Shown here in pieces: positions 51,614 through 62,917 of a stretch of 64,000 nucleotides of DNA. This DNA comes from Diaporthe sp. PMI_573 (lineage: Eukaryota > Ascomycota > Sordariomycetes > Diaporthales > Diaporthaceae). The translations under genes and the position numbers were made by a program. The notes under the pieces were generated by a model that worked only from the letters and a program-made list of their open reading frames with translations, had not been told where the DNA came from and did not search any database. Every line of letters starts with the position of its first letter. Position 1 is the stretch's first letter. The stretch is taken from contig JAJTUP010000054.1 of NCBI GenBank assembly GCA_021399435.1, forward strand, positions 310,001 through 374,000, in the 5' to 3' direction.

Positions 51614-52792
51614 TCAGGGCTCCTAATAGTGCAACCAGTGCGTGTGAAAGCCTCAAACTGCTCATTTAGTGCGTTTGCCTTGGTCACACTAAACTGCCAG
51701 TCCGTTTGACTTAGCTACACTGAACTGCCAGTTTGCCTGAGATATGCAAACTGAACTATTGGTCCGTCCGTCAAGGTTGAAACTAAACTACAGTGCAAAC
51801 TGTAGTTTACACTATTAGTCCGAACATAATAGCCCCACTTGCGGCTGGGCACTCCCCGTGCCTCTCAGGCTGCCTCCTGTGGGCTCCTGTCTTCAATAAG
51901 AACGATAGATAGCCTTTTGGGCGGACTGTAATTGACTTAATCTGCGCTTTGGGATGGGACGTAGTCAGTAATCGAACCACGTTGACGCAGAAACTGGGGG
52001 CCATGATTGGTACGATACACATTACTCGACCGGACACAACAATCTGCCATTCTATCTCAGACTACGATGGAATCGATACGAAACAGAAGCTCTGAGCAAG
52101 CCAGTGGTTATAATCTCACTAGTTTGACTGTGATTCTCAAAGAGATTAGCGTGATTGGCATCTCAACGGCTTCGCTCAGGACGATGCAATCCCAGCCCAA
52201 CCTACCCTACAGGTATTGGATAGAAGTTACCTGGTACCCCGCCTATCTGTAATGGCAGGGTTGGTATCTCTTAACTCGTCGGCTTAAGGTTCGCCACTGA
52301 GATAACACACACTTCATCGTCTCTCAGGCAGTACATGCTTCTTGCAATCAGCCAGATAGCCCATTCCAAAGCTACAAAATTAGGATACTGTTGAACATGT
52401 AAGTTTTAGGACGGATGGTTTCAGTTGCGACAAACACGGTACACTGGCTGTATTTGTTGACACTCCTTTAGCGCCATCTTTGAAACCCCGCGGCGCGCGC
52501 TCTCGACGCATTGGACCGCGTACGTCCTGGCTGGGTACTCCGCAGTGGGCCACAAACTTGGAAGGGCTTGGGCGCACTAATAGTGCCACTGTTAGTCTGC
52601 GGCCCTCGCACTGAACTACTGGTCAGTCTGGTCGAGTTACACTGGACTATCAGTGTGGTCCGAGAGGCCTACACTGAACCATCAGTGTAGTCCGAGAGAC
52701 GTCGCACTGAACCAATAGTGCATGGACTATTAGTCTGGACTACAGTGTGCACTAATAGTGCTCTTAATGGTCCGCACTATTAGGAGCCCTGA
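51614..52792. mobile_element. 1.18-kb non-autonomous DNA element with 19-bp terminal inverted repeats
   Basis: TCAGGGCTCCTAATAGTGC at 51614-51632 is matched exactly in reverse complement at 52774-52792. Inside each end lie many copies of a short motif such as ACTGAACTA.TAGTGCAGTCCG: GAACTATTGGTCCG, ACTATCAGTGTGGTCCG, ACCATCAGTGTAGTCCG and GAACCAATAGTGC, about six at the right end and four at the left. No coding frame of note lies between. Subterminal arrays like this are typical binding sites for hAT-type transposases. Flanking target duplication was not found. Confidence 0.75.
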
Positions 52793-53432
52793 AGCCAACT
52801 GCCGAGCCAGTGATGCAAGACTAATGACAGGTCGCGAGCTCCGTCTATTCCCACTGGCTGGTATAGATTGAGGTTGATCTTGCATGGCTGAAATGCTCCA
52901 TTTTGGTGGGGAAGCCGATTTTCCCACCAAAAGTCAACAACTTCAGACTAGCACTGCAGCCATGCAAACATCTCTAAATGAATGAAATTAATTGAAAGTA
53001 AGCAAATAAGACTAGTTGGCACCAATTAGTGCCAAATTTAATTGATTCTTTTACACTCGGTGGGTGCTAGGGTTGACAAAAGTCAGTAGACTTGATGAAA
53101 ATCGCTCGCTAGGTGGTACCGCTCGCTGGGTGGTAAACCAGAGTTGGCGGCGACAATGTGCGTTGCTGAAACCCCCTGACCTTGAGTTGGGACCCTGCGG
53201 AGAAGCTTTGGAGCTGGAGAGGGTGCGCACTTCGGCTTCGATCTCTTCACCTCCACGCACGAAGAGGACACGCAAGAAGGTATCCTTGTATTGGTACCCG
53301 AGTTTGCAGCCGCTAGTAACCAAGCTATATCCCACACGCAGGATGATATCGCCAACACGAAGGGGGTACTGCGAGAAGTCCCCATCTAGCAGTTGGCAAC
53401 TTTCGGGCACCCTACACACGGTCAGGACGTAG
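52793..53432. other. no confident gene
   Basis: A 122-codon minus frame (53051-53419; PLRVGDIILRVGYSLVTSGC) and an equally long plus frame overlap. Neither shows a known domain. Confidence 0.3.
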
Positions 53433-54046
53433 TTGTCCGCAATTTACGTCGACCACTTCCGATCCAATCTTTGTCGAAACGCATCAGCTAACGCTGTAAT
53501 GATGGCATCCTATAACGCACAAGGCCGCGACGACGAGGCATTACAGCTGCTGCAGGAGACATTTCAGACGTACCGTACTAGTGGTATCCCCCTGTCAGCT
53601 CCTGCAATGGCTCCGTGGGTTGAGCGAATAGACCTGCCATATTTATATCAAGATGCTCATGCTGATCCTGACGACCCTCGATACCCAAACATTCGATCTT
53701 GAGCTGCAGAAATACGTCCGCGAGTGCATCAAGAAAATACTGGTTCCTCTCAATACGCACTTCAATACGCCCATAGACCGGTTCCTTTACCTTCCCTATA
53801 TAGACGGCCACGTAGTCCTCTTCCCCAACCCAGACGTCCCGGCTACGCATGTCGAAATCGAATTGCTGCGCGCCCTTTTACAGATGATAATCCAGCCCGT
53901 TATCGAGGAGCGACAAGCCTCCCGCGGCAGTAGCCGTCATTATGGTCTGAGTTTCTGGGAGGCGCATAGTGCTATGGGCTTCTCACTGGGTGGGAAAGAA
54001 AGAGGATATTCGCACCCAAAAAATCGGATGCCGCACCCAATTTTAT
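53433..54046 (+). pseudogene. hypothetical protein, frame-broken
   Basis: The first frame (53433-53702) reads NAQGRDDEALQLLQETFQTY and PYLYQDAHADPDDP. The coding signal moves to another frame by about 53670 (TLDTQTFDLELQKYVRECIK, FLYLPYIDGHVVLFPNPDVP, VEIELLRALLQMIIQPVIEE). The two are too close for an ordinary intron, so a one-base frameshift is likely. No domain was recognised. Confidence 0.4.
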
Positions 54047-54283
54047 GACTAAGCAGGGCTGCAGCCAATCATAGCGCTCCATTTAACATCGCCCACCACC
54101 CCAACATCGTGCGTTTTGTAGCCTCAACCATATGCCCTGCGAAACCTCTTTTGCCCACCAACTTCAACCACCCACCCACCATCAATGCATTGTGAAATCA
54201 ATTAAATGCTTGTTGGAATCGATCAATTCAGCATCAAAAACATACCCTAGCCCTTCAAATATTTACTATACACTGTTGTGGCG

Positions 54284-56393
54284 ATGGCAGAGGTGCCCAA
54301 TTACTCAGGCCTCGAGGCGTAGTGGCAGGTCGACTGTTATAACTGGAACGCCAATATCACTGCCACAAACCACCGCCGCCCAGCCCTTTCTAACCCTCCT
54401 ACCTTCCTGAAACTTTTCAATGATGGATATGATACTTATGCGGATCTGAAGGCTGATTTGGACGAAGCTACGAGCTCTGCTGGTTGGCTGACAGTCAAGC
54501 AAAACTCCAAGCCGAATCACGCGATATTAGTATGTAGTCGCGGTGCCCAGCGCCTATCGACGGCTACAATAACCAACGCCTCAACGATCAAAGCCGGCTG
54601 CAAATGGTGAGCGGTTGCCCATATGACGAAGAAAACGTCGAATAAATGGAAACTTGTTGTCCACGAGCACCGACATACTCATCACAGTCCTCAGGAAGTC
54701 CCTGAAGCCCAGCGTGGCTGGGCGAAGCTATCCGAAGCATATCTCGAATTCCTTGCCTGGGCGGCACGTGACCCAACAAACGCTATGCTGAAGCGGCTCG
54801 AAACACTGCTTCGCCAGCAGTACCCTACGGTTAAGCTAGGGCAGAATACCCTCAAGAACTGGCTACAGGGCTTCAGAAAGGACAAACAGGGCATCTACAC
54901 GCTATCTCAAGCAGCATTAGACTGGCTGGAGAAGAAAGGCTACTTGTACCGCTTTACTCAAGACGAGAAGAACAACATCACAGGCATCTTTTGGTGTAGC
55001 CAGCAGCAGATAGTGTGGCTTTAAGAGCGACGTTTCTCGCACAGCGTGTCACTCGATTGCACATACTCGACTAACAATAAGAAGATGCCGTACTTCCAAG
55101 GCACGGTGTTAACCCACACAAAGAAGATCCTCCCGTTGTTTCAAGGCGTTGTCGATAACGAGAGAGAAAGCGGCTTCCGGTGGCTTCTCAAGCAAGTCCA
55201 CCTCCTGCTTCGCCACTGCGAAGCCGACGACCCGACCCTCTTTGTCACCGACTACGATAACGCCCTAATAAACGCCCTTGAGTCCGAATTCCCTTACGCA
55301 CAGCACCAGCTATATGTCTTCTATATGAATATGAACGTTATACTGCACATTAAGAAGAAGTGGCGGAAGCCAGTAGGTTCGACGGCGGCAGAAGCAGACG
55401 ACAATGAAGCCGAAGATGCTGAAGAAGAGGAGGAAGCCGCGGAAGCCGCGGAAGCCAGGCTTAATGCGCCGGCAAGAAACACAGCCACGATACCCAAGAA
55501 GGTCCCAGACAACGTCCCCTACACTCAACAGGCCCTATTTAACCTCCTTAAGTACATGGAGTACTCTACAGATCGTAAGGTCTACGAGACGGCGTGGCAG
55601 CGCCTTCAAGAGAAGTTTTCAGACTAGACGGCCATCATAAACTACCTGAAGACCTACTACGTCGACGACGACGAAAAGATCGTCGCTAAATGGGCCGGCC
55701 ACCAGACTTGTAAAACCCTTAACTTCGGCTTACGGACCACCTCCTCTACAGAGCGTATGCACCGGAAAATCAAGATTTACTTGGGCCACGGGCTAGGACA
55801 TCTTCTCTACTTGGCCGAGGCTGTGCACGAGGCTATTGAGGATACTGCTAAGGAGCTTCGTCTCGAGGAAGCCCGCCAGAAGACACTTTTGCTTCAGAAG
55901 TTCAATGGGCAGAAGTGGCTAGGAAGGGTCTCTCACCAGGTATCGTGGCCGGCGCTGGAGCTTCTCGCAAGTGCTAGGCAGCACGCTTTGAAGATGCTTC
56001 GAGAAAAAGCCCCACAAGGCTACTATACGGCTTCAAGCTATGCCTGCCCTATCTACACTCAGTACAGCTTAATTTATCGAGAAGGCAGACGTTCACAAAG
56101 TTTACTGGCTTGACCATGACCTCTCACTTGAAAACCCGCTCCTTACGGTCCTCTCGCCAAATAAGGTCACAGCGACAAAGGGGAGACCTCGTGAGACAGC
56201 CACGTTTGCAGCCGACGAGGAAGGCGTCTTTCAGAGCAGTAGCAGCTGTGGGAAGGCCGTGATGGGCAAGAAGACGGCGTCGACGACAACTTCTCTGGGC
56301 AGTAAGGCGGGCGATAAAACGAGGGCGACGACGGCTTCAGTGCAGTGTGTAAACTCGGCTTTCGATATAATGACTCAACGCTTTAGTCTCTGA
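54284..56393 (+). pseudogene. Mutator-like (MULE) transposase with four in-frame stops and a frameshift
   Basis: One continuous frame from ATG 54284 carries a FAR1/WRKY-GCM1-like N-terminus (KADLDEATSSAGWLTVKQNS, HAILVCSRGAQR, HEHRHTHHSP). The MULE core has VSLDCTYSTNNKKMPYF with the first Asp and LFVTDYDNALINALESEFPY with the second. Stops are TAG 54320, TGA 54608, TAA 55022 and TAG 55625, all in the same frame. The frame then shifts by one near 56,080 and continues to TGA 56391. Where MULEs have a C-x-W-H motif after the second Asp, this copy has YVFYM. Several lesions fit C-to-T or G-to-A changes. Clear terminal repeats were not found. Confidence 0.8.
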
Positions 56394-57262
56394 ATGAAGA
56401 GGATACCTGTAGCAGCGGTGCCTAGCGAGAAGCCGTCCGGCGAGACCAACGGCTAGTGGTCGGGCTTACGAAGCAAAAAAAACGCCAGCCTCAGAAGCGA
56501 AGAGCCGAAGGCACGGCGTCGCCGGCGGCTACACCCTCAAGCTTACAGCCAGCGGCTAAGAGGCAGCGGACGGGGGCACGGAGTTCCGTTAACAATCACC
56601 AAGGTATTTGGGTGGGTTGGGAGAGAAGGCAGGGTTTACTTTCTTTACATACAGAGTCGTTACGTCGCGCCAAATTCACCATGTGATTGCCTTCTAATTC
56701 CGGATGTCGTGCTAACTGAGAATGCTGGCTTCAAACATGGGCAAGAGCTACAGTTCCTATAAATAATATCGTACGATTTTGCCAACAGTCGCGTTCCCGC
56801 GAGAATTTTCCACAAACCAGAGGGCCATATGAGAGACGTTGGTCGTTGTGATATTGGTTGTTCGGGGGTGGTGGGTCATTGACACCACTCCGTTCAGATA
56901 ACATCGCAGGATGAGATATAAGTCAATGGCCGCATGGGGCAGGCCCGGTCAAAGCGTCCAGCGCACCATGTGATTGGTTCGATCACTTCTGATTTTCAGG
57001 TACCAACGCCTCGGGACTTAGGGCCACATTAGCGCGAACGTCCTGTGCTTCTGCACTCCTGCGCCGCCTGCGCACGTCAACGTCGCGATGCTGATCTTCT
57101 CGCACCAGGTTTTAGTAAAGCGCTTCGAATTGTGGAACAGATGTGGGAGATGGCGCGTAACATCGATAACTGGCTTTTAAAAAGCTATCATCGCTCCCAG
57201 CTGTCCCATTGATGTTTCGAGCTCGTTCAGTTTCCCTCTCACCAGCCTTCCTCCCGCCTATC
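56394..57262. other. no confident gene
   Basis: A basic 76-codon frame (56456-56686; KKRQPQKRRAEG) may be the eroded tail of the MULE. The rest is intergenic and includes the leader of the gene at 57263. Confidence 0.35.
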
Positions 57263-57976
57263 ATGTCCGAGAACACTCTTTTTCTCAATTGCACAGTCAG
57301 GGATCTCGATGGAGTCCCGTTTCCTGGCATGCGGGTCTCTATGGTCTCCTCTGTAGAGCCAGCAAATGTTTTCGAAGGCTACACGAACTCTGATGGACAA
57401 GTCTGGCAATGGTATCGTACCACTGGACCCATGGGCCAAAGACCTTACTGGATACCTGGCACCGATCGGAGCCTCTGGCGAGTCCTTTTCAACGAATATA
57501 GACACTACGGACTGCTTCGCTCGGTTCCCTCCGTCTATGTCAACCTTGTGCTCTCCGACTGCAGCGACCGCTCGTTGACACTCGTCTTTGCGGAATATAG
57601 CTACGCGGCCTACAACGGCTCGATGGCGATGGTCGCATGGGGCCCTCTGACAAATTCAGCTCAAGCACCTGGTTCTCCGGTCCTCTTGGGTCGCCGCAAC
57701 TCGTCCTCGCCAGAATTCGAAGCCGAGTCGGACATCAGCAGCTTCTCACTAGACTCGGAGGGGCAGCCTCTCCTAGTACGCGCCTCTCACCCCACACCAC
57801 CAGTGTCCGAGGCTGGCGAAATCTGTGATTATGAGAACTCTACGAATGATTCAAATATGGGGTCGGAAGATTCTGAAGAGGGGATGGCGCCGCCTAGTCC
57901 AGGGCGCAAGCGTCGACACAGCGAGGGCTCTGATGCCGAAGAGGGCTTGCCCGCTAAACGATGCCACACGGTCTAG
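57263..57976 (+). CDS. transthyretin/HIU-hydrolase-like protein with disordered tail
   Basis: ATG 57263 (MSENTLFLNCTVRDLDGVPF) gives 237 residues; an upstream in-frame ATG at 57212 would add 17. Residues 5-120 follow the transthyretin fold pattern: TVRDLDGVPFPGMRV, then FEGYTNSDGQVWQWY, WRVLFNEYRHYG, and the C-terminal LTLVFAEYSYAAYNGS in place of the family's SYSTYRGS. The catalytic His at the start of 5-hydroxyisourate hydrolase (H-V-L-D) is Thr here, and the Arg of Y-R-G-S is Asn, so urate-pathway activity is unlikely. Residues 130-237 are Ser/Glu-rich with a possible nuclear signal (GRKRRHSEGSD). The fold assignment is moderate confidence. Confidence 0.5.
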   Translation: MSENTLFLNCTVRDLDGVPFPGMRVSMVSSVEPANVFEGYTNSDGQVWQWYRTTGPMGQRPYWIPGTDRSLWRVLFNEYRHYGLLRSVPSVYVNLVLSDCSDRSLTLVFAEYSYAAYNGSMAMVAWGPLTNSAQAPGSPVLLGRRNSSSPEFEAESDISSFSLDSEGQPLLVRASHPTPPVSEAGEICDYENSTNDSNMGSEDSEEGMAPPSPGRKRRHSEGSDAEEGLPAKRCHTV

Positions 57977-58521
57977 GAAGAAGCATTGGGTTTACGCGCT
58001 CCTGGGTTTGGTTTTTTCTGATTTGTCATGGTTGTTGTGGATTGCCATAGTCCTTTCTCGAAGTAATGAATGAATGCAAATTTTATCTTCAGTACACACT
58101 AGCTGGAAAATAATTGTAGGTGTAAGGCAGTGGCTTATCCACAGTTCGCACATGCCCTCGGAATCATGCAAATTTTGCCTCCTAGTGAGAACAGATAGCT
58201 TCACAAGTGATCATCGGATGGGTTCGACTTGTGCTTGAGCGAAGTACCGTGCTTCACGCCGAGTAGAGAGCTGGACATCCTTGAATGATGGCGCAGGCTC
58301 GAAGGATACATACCCATGTCCAACTGTTGGTGATGAGATATCGGCTGTACTTTTCGTTCCTGTGCCACAATCCTAATGTGATATTTATAGGTTGGGCGCT
58401 TACTGAATGCTCTCCGATTCCCGATTTGGTTACCTTGAAGATGGGAGTATTAATACACAGCCCTGAACACCAGTCTTGCCCAACACTCATCTCCAGGGCC
58501 CACCTCATGACCTGGATCAAG
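57977..58521. other. intergenic
   Basis: No supported coding frame. A run of CCT-rich sequence and the leader of the amidase gene lie at the end. Confidence 0.4.
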
Positions 58522-59722
58522 ATGAAAATCGGATGTTTGCAATTCTCCCCCCGACTAGGTGAGGTTGGGCACAATCTCAATCGCGCCGATGCCACCCTAG
58601 CCAAGGTCCGTCGCGATGACCTTGATAGCCTAGACCTCCTAGTCGTCCCAGAGCTTGCTTTCTCCGGTTGGTACCTCTGGCTCTTCCACTAGGAGCAATA
58701 CCTGCTGACATTGTTCCTCAAGGCTCTGGGTTTCGATCTCTTTCACATGTGTCACCACTGCTCGAGTACTCAGATTCTGGTATTACTGCACTTTGGGCTC
58801 GCACTGTTGCCCTGAAGCACAGGTGTACAGTCGTGGTAGGATACCCTGAGAAGCCTAAAGACAGAAAAGAAGCCGCTACAGCATTGAAGGCATACAACTC
58901 GGCCATCATTATCAATCCAGAGGGAAACAAGATTGGAAACTATCGGAAACGCTTCCTTCACTCAGATGAGAGCTGGGCATCCGAGGGTGACAGGTTCTCC
59001 AGGATCTACATCCCTGGACTGAGACGAACCACATTAGGTCTCTGTATGTCCTTTTTCCATGTTGAAGAGACCTATCACTGACATTTCGCTAGCTATGGAC
59101 ATCAAGTTAGCTTTCGAAGTCCCTCTCTGGTGCTCATACTGATTGAACAGTCCGTACAAGTTCAAAACTCCGCTTCATGCTTTCGAGTTCGCATTTCATG
59201 TCCTAGATACCCGGGCCAATGTTGTTATCATATCTATGGCCTGGTATTCTGATGAAGACCCGAAGACTTTCAGCCGACTGCCCCAAGAGCCGGATTTTGA
59301 TACGCTCAACTATTGTAAGGACCACTCTGTCTCTTCTGCTCGCAGTCACTGACTTCCAACGGCTAGGGGTACAACGACTTGGGCCTGTAATCCGCGCTGA
59401 GGTTAACGAGGAGACTATTGTGGTCTTCTGCAATCGCGCCGGTGTTGAGGGTGACTTGGCCTATGCTGGTACGAGCGCGGTTGTTGGGATCAAAGGCGGC
59501 GAGGTTCGTGTCTATGGTCTCTTGGGTCGTGGTCAGAACACTGTACTCTTTGTCGATACAGACAAGGAACCCATTGGAAAACTTCTATATCGACCATTTG
59601 GAGGACTCGCGGAGTGTTCCTCAGGCGCGCGGCTAACATCTAAGTTTTCAAACGATCGAAGATGGCGTGCAAACAGAGGTATTTGTATAGGTGCCATAGG
59701 GTGCCATAGGGTGCTTGATTGA
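58522..59722 (+). CDS. NTA1-type N-terminal amidase (nitrilase superfamily), catalytic Cys replaced by Ser
   Basis: Predicted exons are 58522-58666, 58723-59043, 59093-59105, 59151-59314 and 59367-59722, giving 332 residues. Introns of 45-56 nt have GT..AG ends and CTGAC-like branches, and all phases fit. NTA1 removes the amide from N-terminal Asn/Gln so that proteins enter the N-degron pathway. Visible: MKIGCLQFSPRLGEV, the Glu in VVPELAFSG (Glu44), the Lys in NYRKRF (Lys124), SPYKFKTPLHAFEFAFHVLD and VYGLLGRG. The Cys nucleophile should sit at G-x-C-M-D-I-N. The codon split by intron 2 is T|CT, giving Ser156. An unspliced reading would keep Cys but stop after 17 codons. The last ~40 residues are unlike the family. 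Probably an inactive paralogue. Confidence 0.75.
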
Positions 59723-60427
59723 TCATTACCACTCTTTTCCTCTCGTTTATCTACAATGGGCTCCTGCTTGAGCCTCCTGAATGCCGATTCCGCTGTTGAA
59801 TAAATTAATGAATAAGCTTACCTTCATGCTCAATCTTGTTCCAGTTCACATGATAGTTCGTCTTCTCCCGCAGTTTTATACATGGATATGGTAGAAACGG
59901 CTACTGAAATCAACCTGCAGCGAATGATAACCATGACCCTACATTCGATTTCGTCGCTGCCCTCAGCCGTTTTGCTTCAACACGCTGATACTTACGGCAA
60001 CGAAAGATAGGGTGACGAAGGAGGAAGGCTCGAAGCCACTTCTTCCCTTAAAGTCAAACTGCCCAACTCCTGCAATTTAGAAGGCAAATAAATGGTGACA
60101 AAATACCATGATAAGAAGGGTCGGCGTGGCAGCACGATGTGAATACGACGGTTCAGGCTATAGGGTGGAAATAACAGTCACTTTCACCATAACTCTGGAT
60201 GAAATGGTCATGGTTGACTATGGAGTTCGCCAGCTTCGCCCGCTGTTGCAGCAAGCTGCCGCCAAAATCGTTGCAAAGTTTAGGCAACCCTGACCTTTGA
60301 ACCAAACATGAATTCGCACATGAAGTGCACTAGGTGGCTAAGAAAAGTATATATGCTATCTAACTGGTATGCCTCCGGAGAAATACGAGTGAAGAAGGTG
60401 TATCTGGCTTGCTGAATTTGATGAGCA
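59723..60427. other. intergenic with one small ORF
   Basis: A 61-codon frame at 60108-60293 (VEITVTFTITLDEMVMVDYG) is open but unsupported by motifs. Confidence 0.35.
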
Positions 60428-61024
60428 TCACGGCCACGTATCTGCGATTGATGGTAATATCTTCAAACGATGGCGTCGGCCATGGATGAGAAGCTTTAAT
60501 CTATAAACTCCGTCGTAGTCTGTAATTGGGCCTGGGCAATCGTCATCTTGCGATTTTTCAGGTTTATCTAGGTAAGTCCTCGCACTTATGTTCCGCATTG
60601 GAATGATTCCACTTTTGTAATATTCATATATCAGCTGAGTTGGATCCGCAATTATGACATTTGGAAATATGTTCATGTAGAGAAAGTTGGAAATGTTTAG
60701 AGTATATCCCAGATCTCTGAATTCGATTTCGAAGCCGCCTTTATTGATGCAGTACGGCTGTCGCAAAGAACTAATGAACGCACCCTAAGCTTGCCGAGTC
60801 AGCCGCCGTTGCCCGTGGTTTGTTATAATTAATGCTAGCGACGAGTTCTATTGTTTCTCAATATCGCCGACAATGGTGAAGTATATTGAGATCTCTCGAC
60901 CATGGTCGAAAAGCGTTTTATTTGTGAAGAGCTCGTTCCAGATATCACCTTCGGAGTCGGAGCCCCCATACGCTACATACGAGGAAAAGTCGTATGAGCC
61001 TTCCGATTCGTCCAACTCGTCCAT
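60428..61024 (-). CDS. hypothetical small protein, probably two exons
   Basis: Exon 1, 60872-61024, starts MDELDESEGSYDFSSYVAYG and is acidic. Exon 2, 60428-60757, reads PYCINKGGFEIEFRDLGYTL and NFLYMNIFPNVIIADPTQLI. The 114-nt intron has donor GTCGGC, branch-like GGCTGAC and acceptor GCGACAG. It joins in phase 0 and removes two in-frame stops, giving 160 residues. Without splicing the first part stops at 60848. The donor is weak, so the model is tentative. No family was recognised. Confidence 0.4.
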
Positions 61025-62315
61025 ATTCTGACAACAGAGGCACCTTTGGCCGTGAGGTTGCTGTAATGAAATCGGGTTGGCTGTGATATCGAGAAATGTA
61101 GATGTAGAACGAAATGAAACTGATTGAAGTGGAATAAGATGGACGCATCACGTAGTTTTATATACCGACTAATATTCGCAATACAGTCTTATTATAAAGA
61201 AGAAGAATAGAATTTTGATTAGTTTATACCATGATGATTCGATCCTAAAACCTTGAAGCTACTTTTAAACCAGACATACCAACATCCACAGGTAACGTTT
61301 TGTGAATCCGGAAACTAATATATGGACCGCGTTCTAAGGCATTAAGAATATCGTAAGTTTCCCTTGTACTGTATAGTACAATAGATCTCCTACGTGATAT
61401 AAGGCTTAGGGTGAGGTCGAAAATGGAAGGTTGCTCTCTAAAATACATGTTCGGCAGCGACAACGAGGCTTACTTGCCCCAGCATCCCGACCCTGCGGCT
61501 GGTATAATGCCATACTACGGCAATTTGCAATGGTCCGCTGGCGGTCAGCCTGGTTGGGATTACCAAACGGTCCCTACATGCTCTGGTACACTTCATGTCA
61601 TTCCATGACAGTCGATAATGAATTAACATTGCTGGGAAGGTGCGCGCTCCACGATGCTTTCCGCGGAAACCTCGGCATTCTGGTTTCAATTTGAGGGTAC
61701 GTTTACAGCAATCCGACACGGGCGATGATCGACTCAGCCCACATCCAAACTAGAAATTGCTACTCTTTAACGCTAAATGGCCGGGCATCAATCGGTGAAT
61801 CGAAAGATAATCTGGCTCTGGACGAGGTATTTATGCTGATAACAAGCGTAGAGGTTGAGCACTCTATCAAGAATCTGGCCAAGAGCGGTAAAACGGTTGG
61901 ATTTCCTGGTGGCAGACGTGAGTTCAACCCGCCCTTCTCTCCCGGCCCCGAACCCAGCCCAGCTTTATAAAGATGCCCTTGAGTACCAGTGTGGCGCATT
62001 GTATCCAACCTCAGACCAGTCGTCCTCTGTTGTTGCTGAATCAATCGACACAGTATTGAGCTCAGGGCTGGGGTTTTGAGGGGTTTGAATGTTCTCCGTG
62101 AGCCTGCGTCTCTTGTGAGGGGCACAATCCATGCTAATTCCAATTTCGTGGCTAGTCGTAGACCTAAGGAAAGGGCATAATATGGTTGCGACGACAGTCT
62201 AATGGCGGTGATTTTGGAATGGCTGAAAAGGAGCGTGTATGAAGCTTAGGTGTTGGGTAGTGAAGAAAACGCGGGCTGTCTCCATCTCGCTAAGGCGTTG
62301 TGTGGTCGGGCGTAG
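61025..62315. other. no confident gene
   Basis: Frames at 61411-61608 and 61725-61970 are open but carry no recognised domain, and overlapping antisense frames are equally open. Confidence 0.35.
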
Positions 62316-62917
62316 GAGAGATCCCGTTCCTGTTCCACTGCGGCGAGACGCTCGAGTCTGGCTCCGAGACGGACGACAACCTCCTCGACGCACTGCTGCT
62401 GGGGTCGCGCCGCATCGGCCACGGATTCTCCTTCGCGCGCCACCCATACCTCATGGAGCGCATGAAGAAGGCTGGCGTGTGTGTCGAGCTGTGCCCCATC
62501 TCCAACGAGGTCCTGGGACTAACGCCGCGAGTTGGTGGGCATGCTATGTACGGCATGCTGGCTAATAATGTGCACTGCACTGTTAGCAGTGATAATGGAA
62601 CTTTGTTCAAGTAAGTAAATATGGCTACATTGCACATGAATAAGCTTACAATCATGGTCTCTAACCGTTGTCGACAATAGTTCGACCTCTCGCACGACTT
62701 CTATTAGGCCATGATCGGCAGGAACGACATGACTATTTTCGGCTGGAAGCAGCTGATTGAGTGGAGCATCGAGCACGCCTGCATGTCGCCTGCCGAGCAG
62801 TAGGACGTGCGGCGGGTGTGGAAGGCTCGGTGGGAGAGGTTCCTGGACGGGGTTATCGAGGAGTTTGGGGCGTTTGATATCGATGCGATGAAGAGATCGG
62901 GTCGTTGCGCGGTGTAA
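62316..62917 (+). pseudogene. adenosine-deaminase-like (ADGF/ADA2 type) 3' fragment with stops
   Basis: The first exon, after acceptor GCGTAG, reads EIPFLFHCGETLESGSETDD and NLLDALLLGSRRIGHGFSFA, then GVCVELCPISNEVLGLTPR and SSDNGTLF. These are the metal-binding H-x-G-E and HG motifs, the CPxSN motif and the SSD of the adenosine deaminase family. A 70-nt intron (GTAAGT..CAATAG) leads to SHDFY, TAG, AMIGRNDMTIFGWKQLIEWS, then TAG and DVRRVWKARWERFLDGVIEE. The exon-exon phase does not fit and two TAG stops (62705, 62801) interrupt it. The N-terminal half is missing upstream. A dead gene. Confidence 0.75.

Noticed and set aside
56970..56985. GGTTCGATC as a possible tRNA B box
   Set aside because: No matching A box or cloverleaf could be drawn around it.
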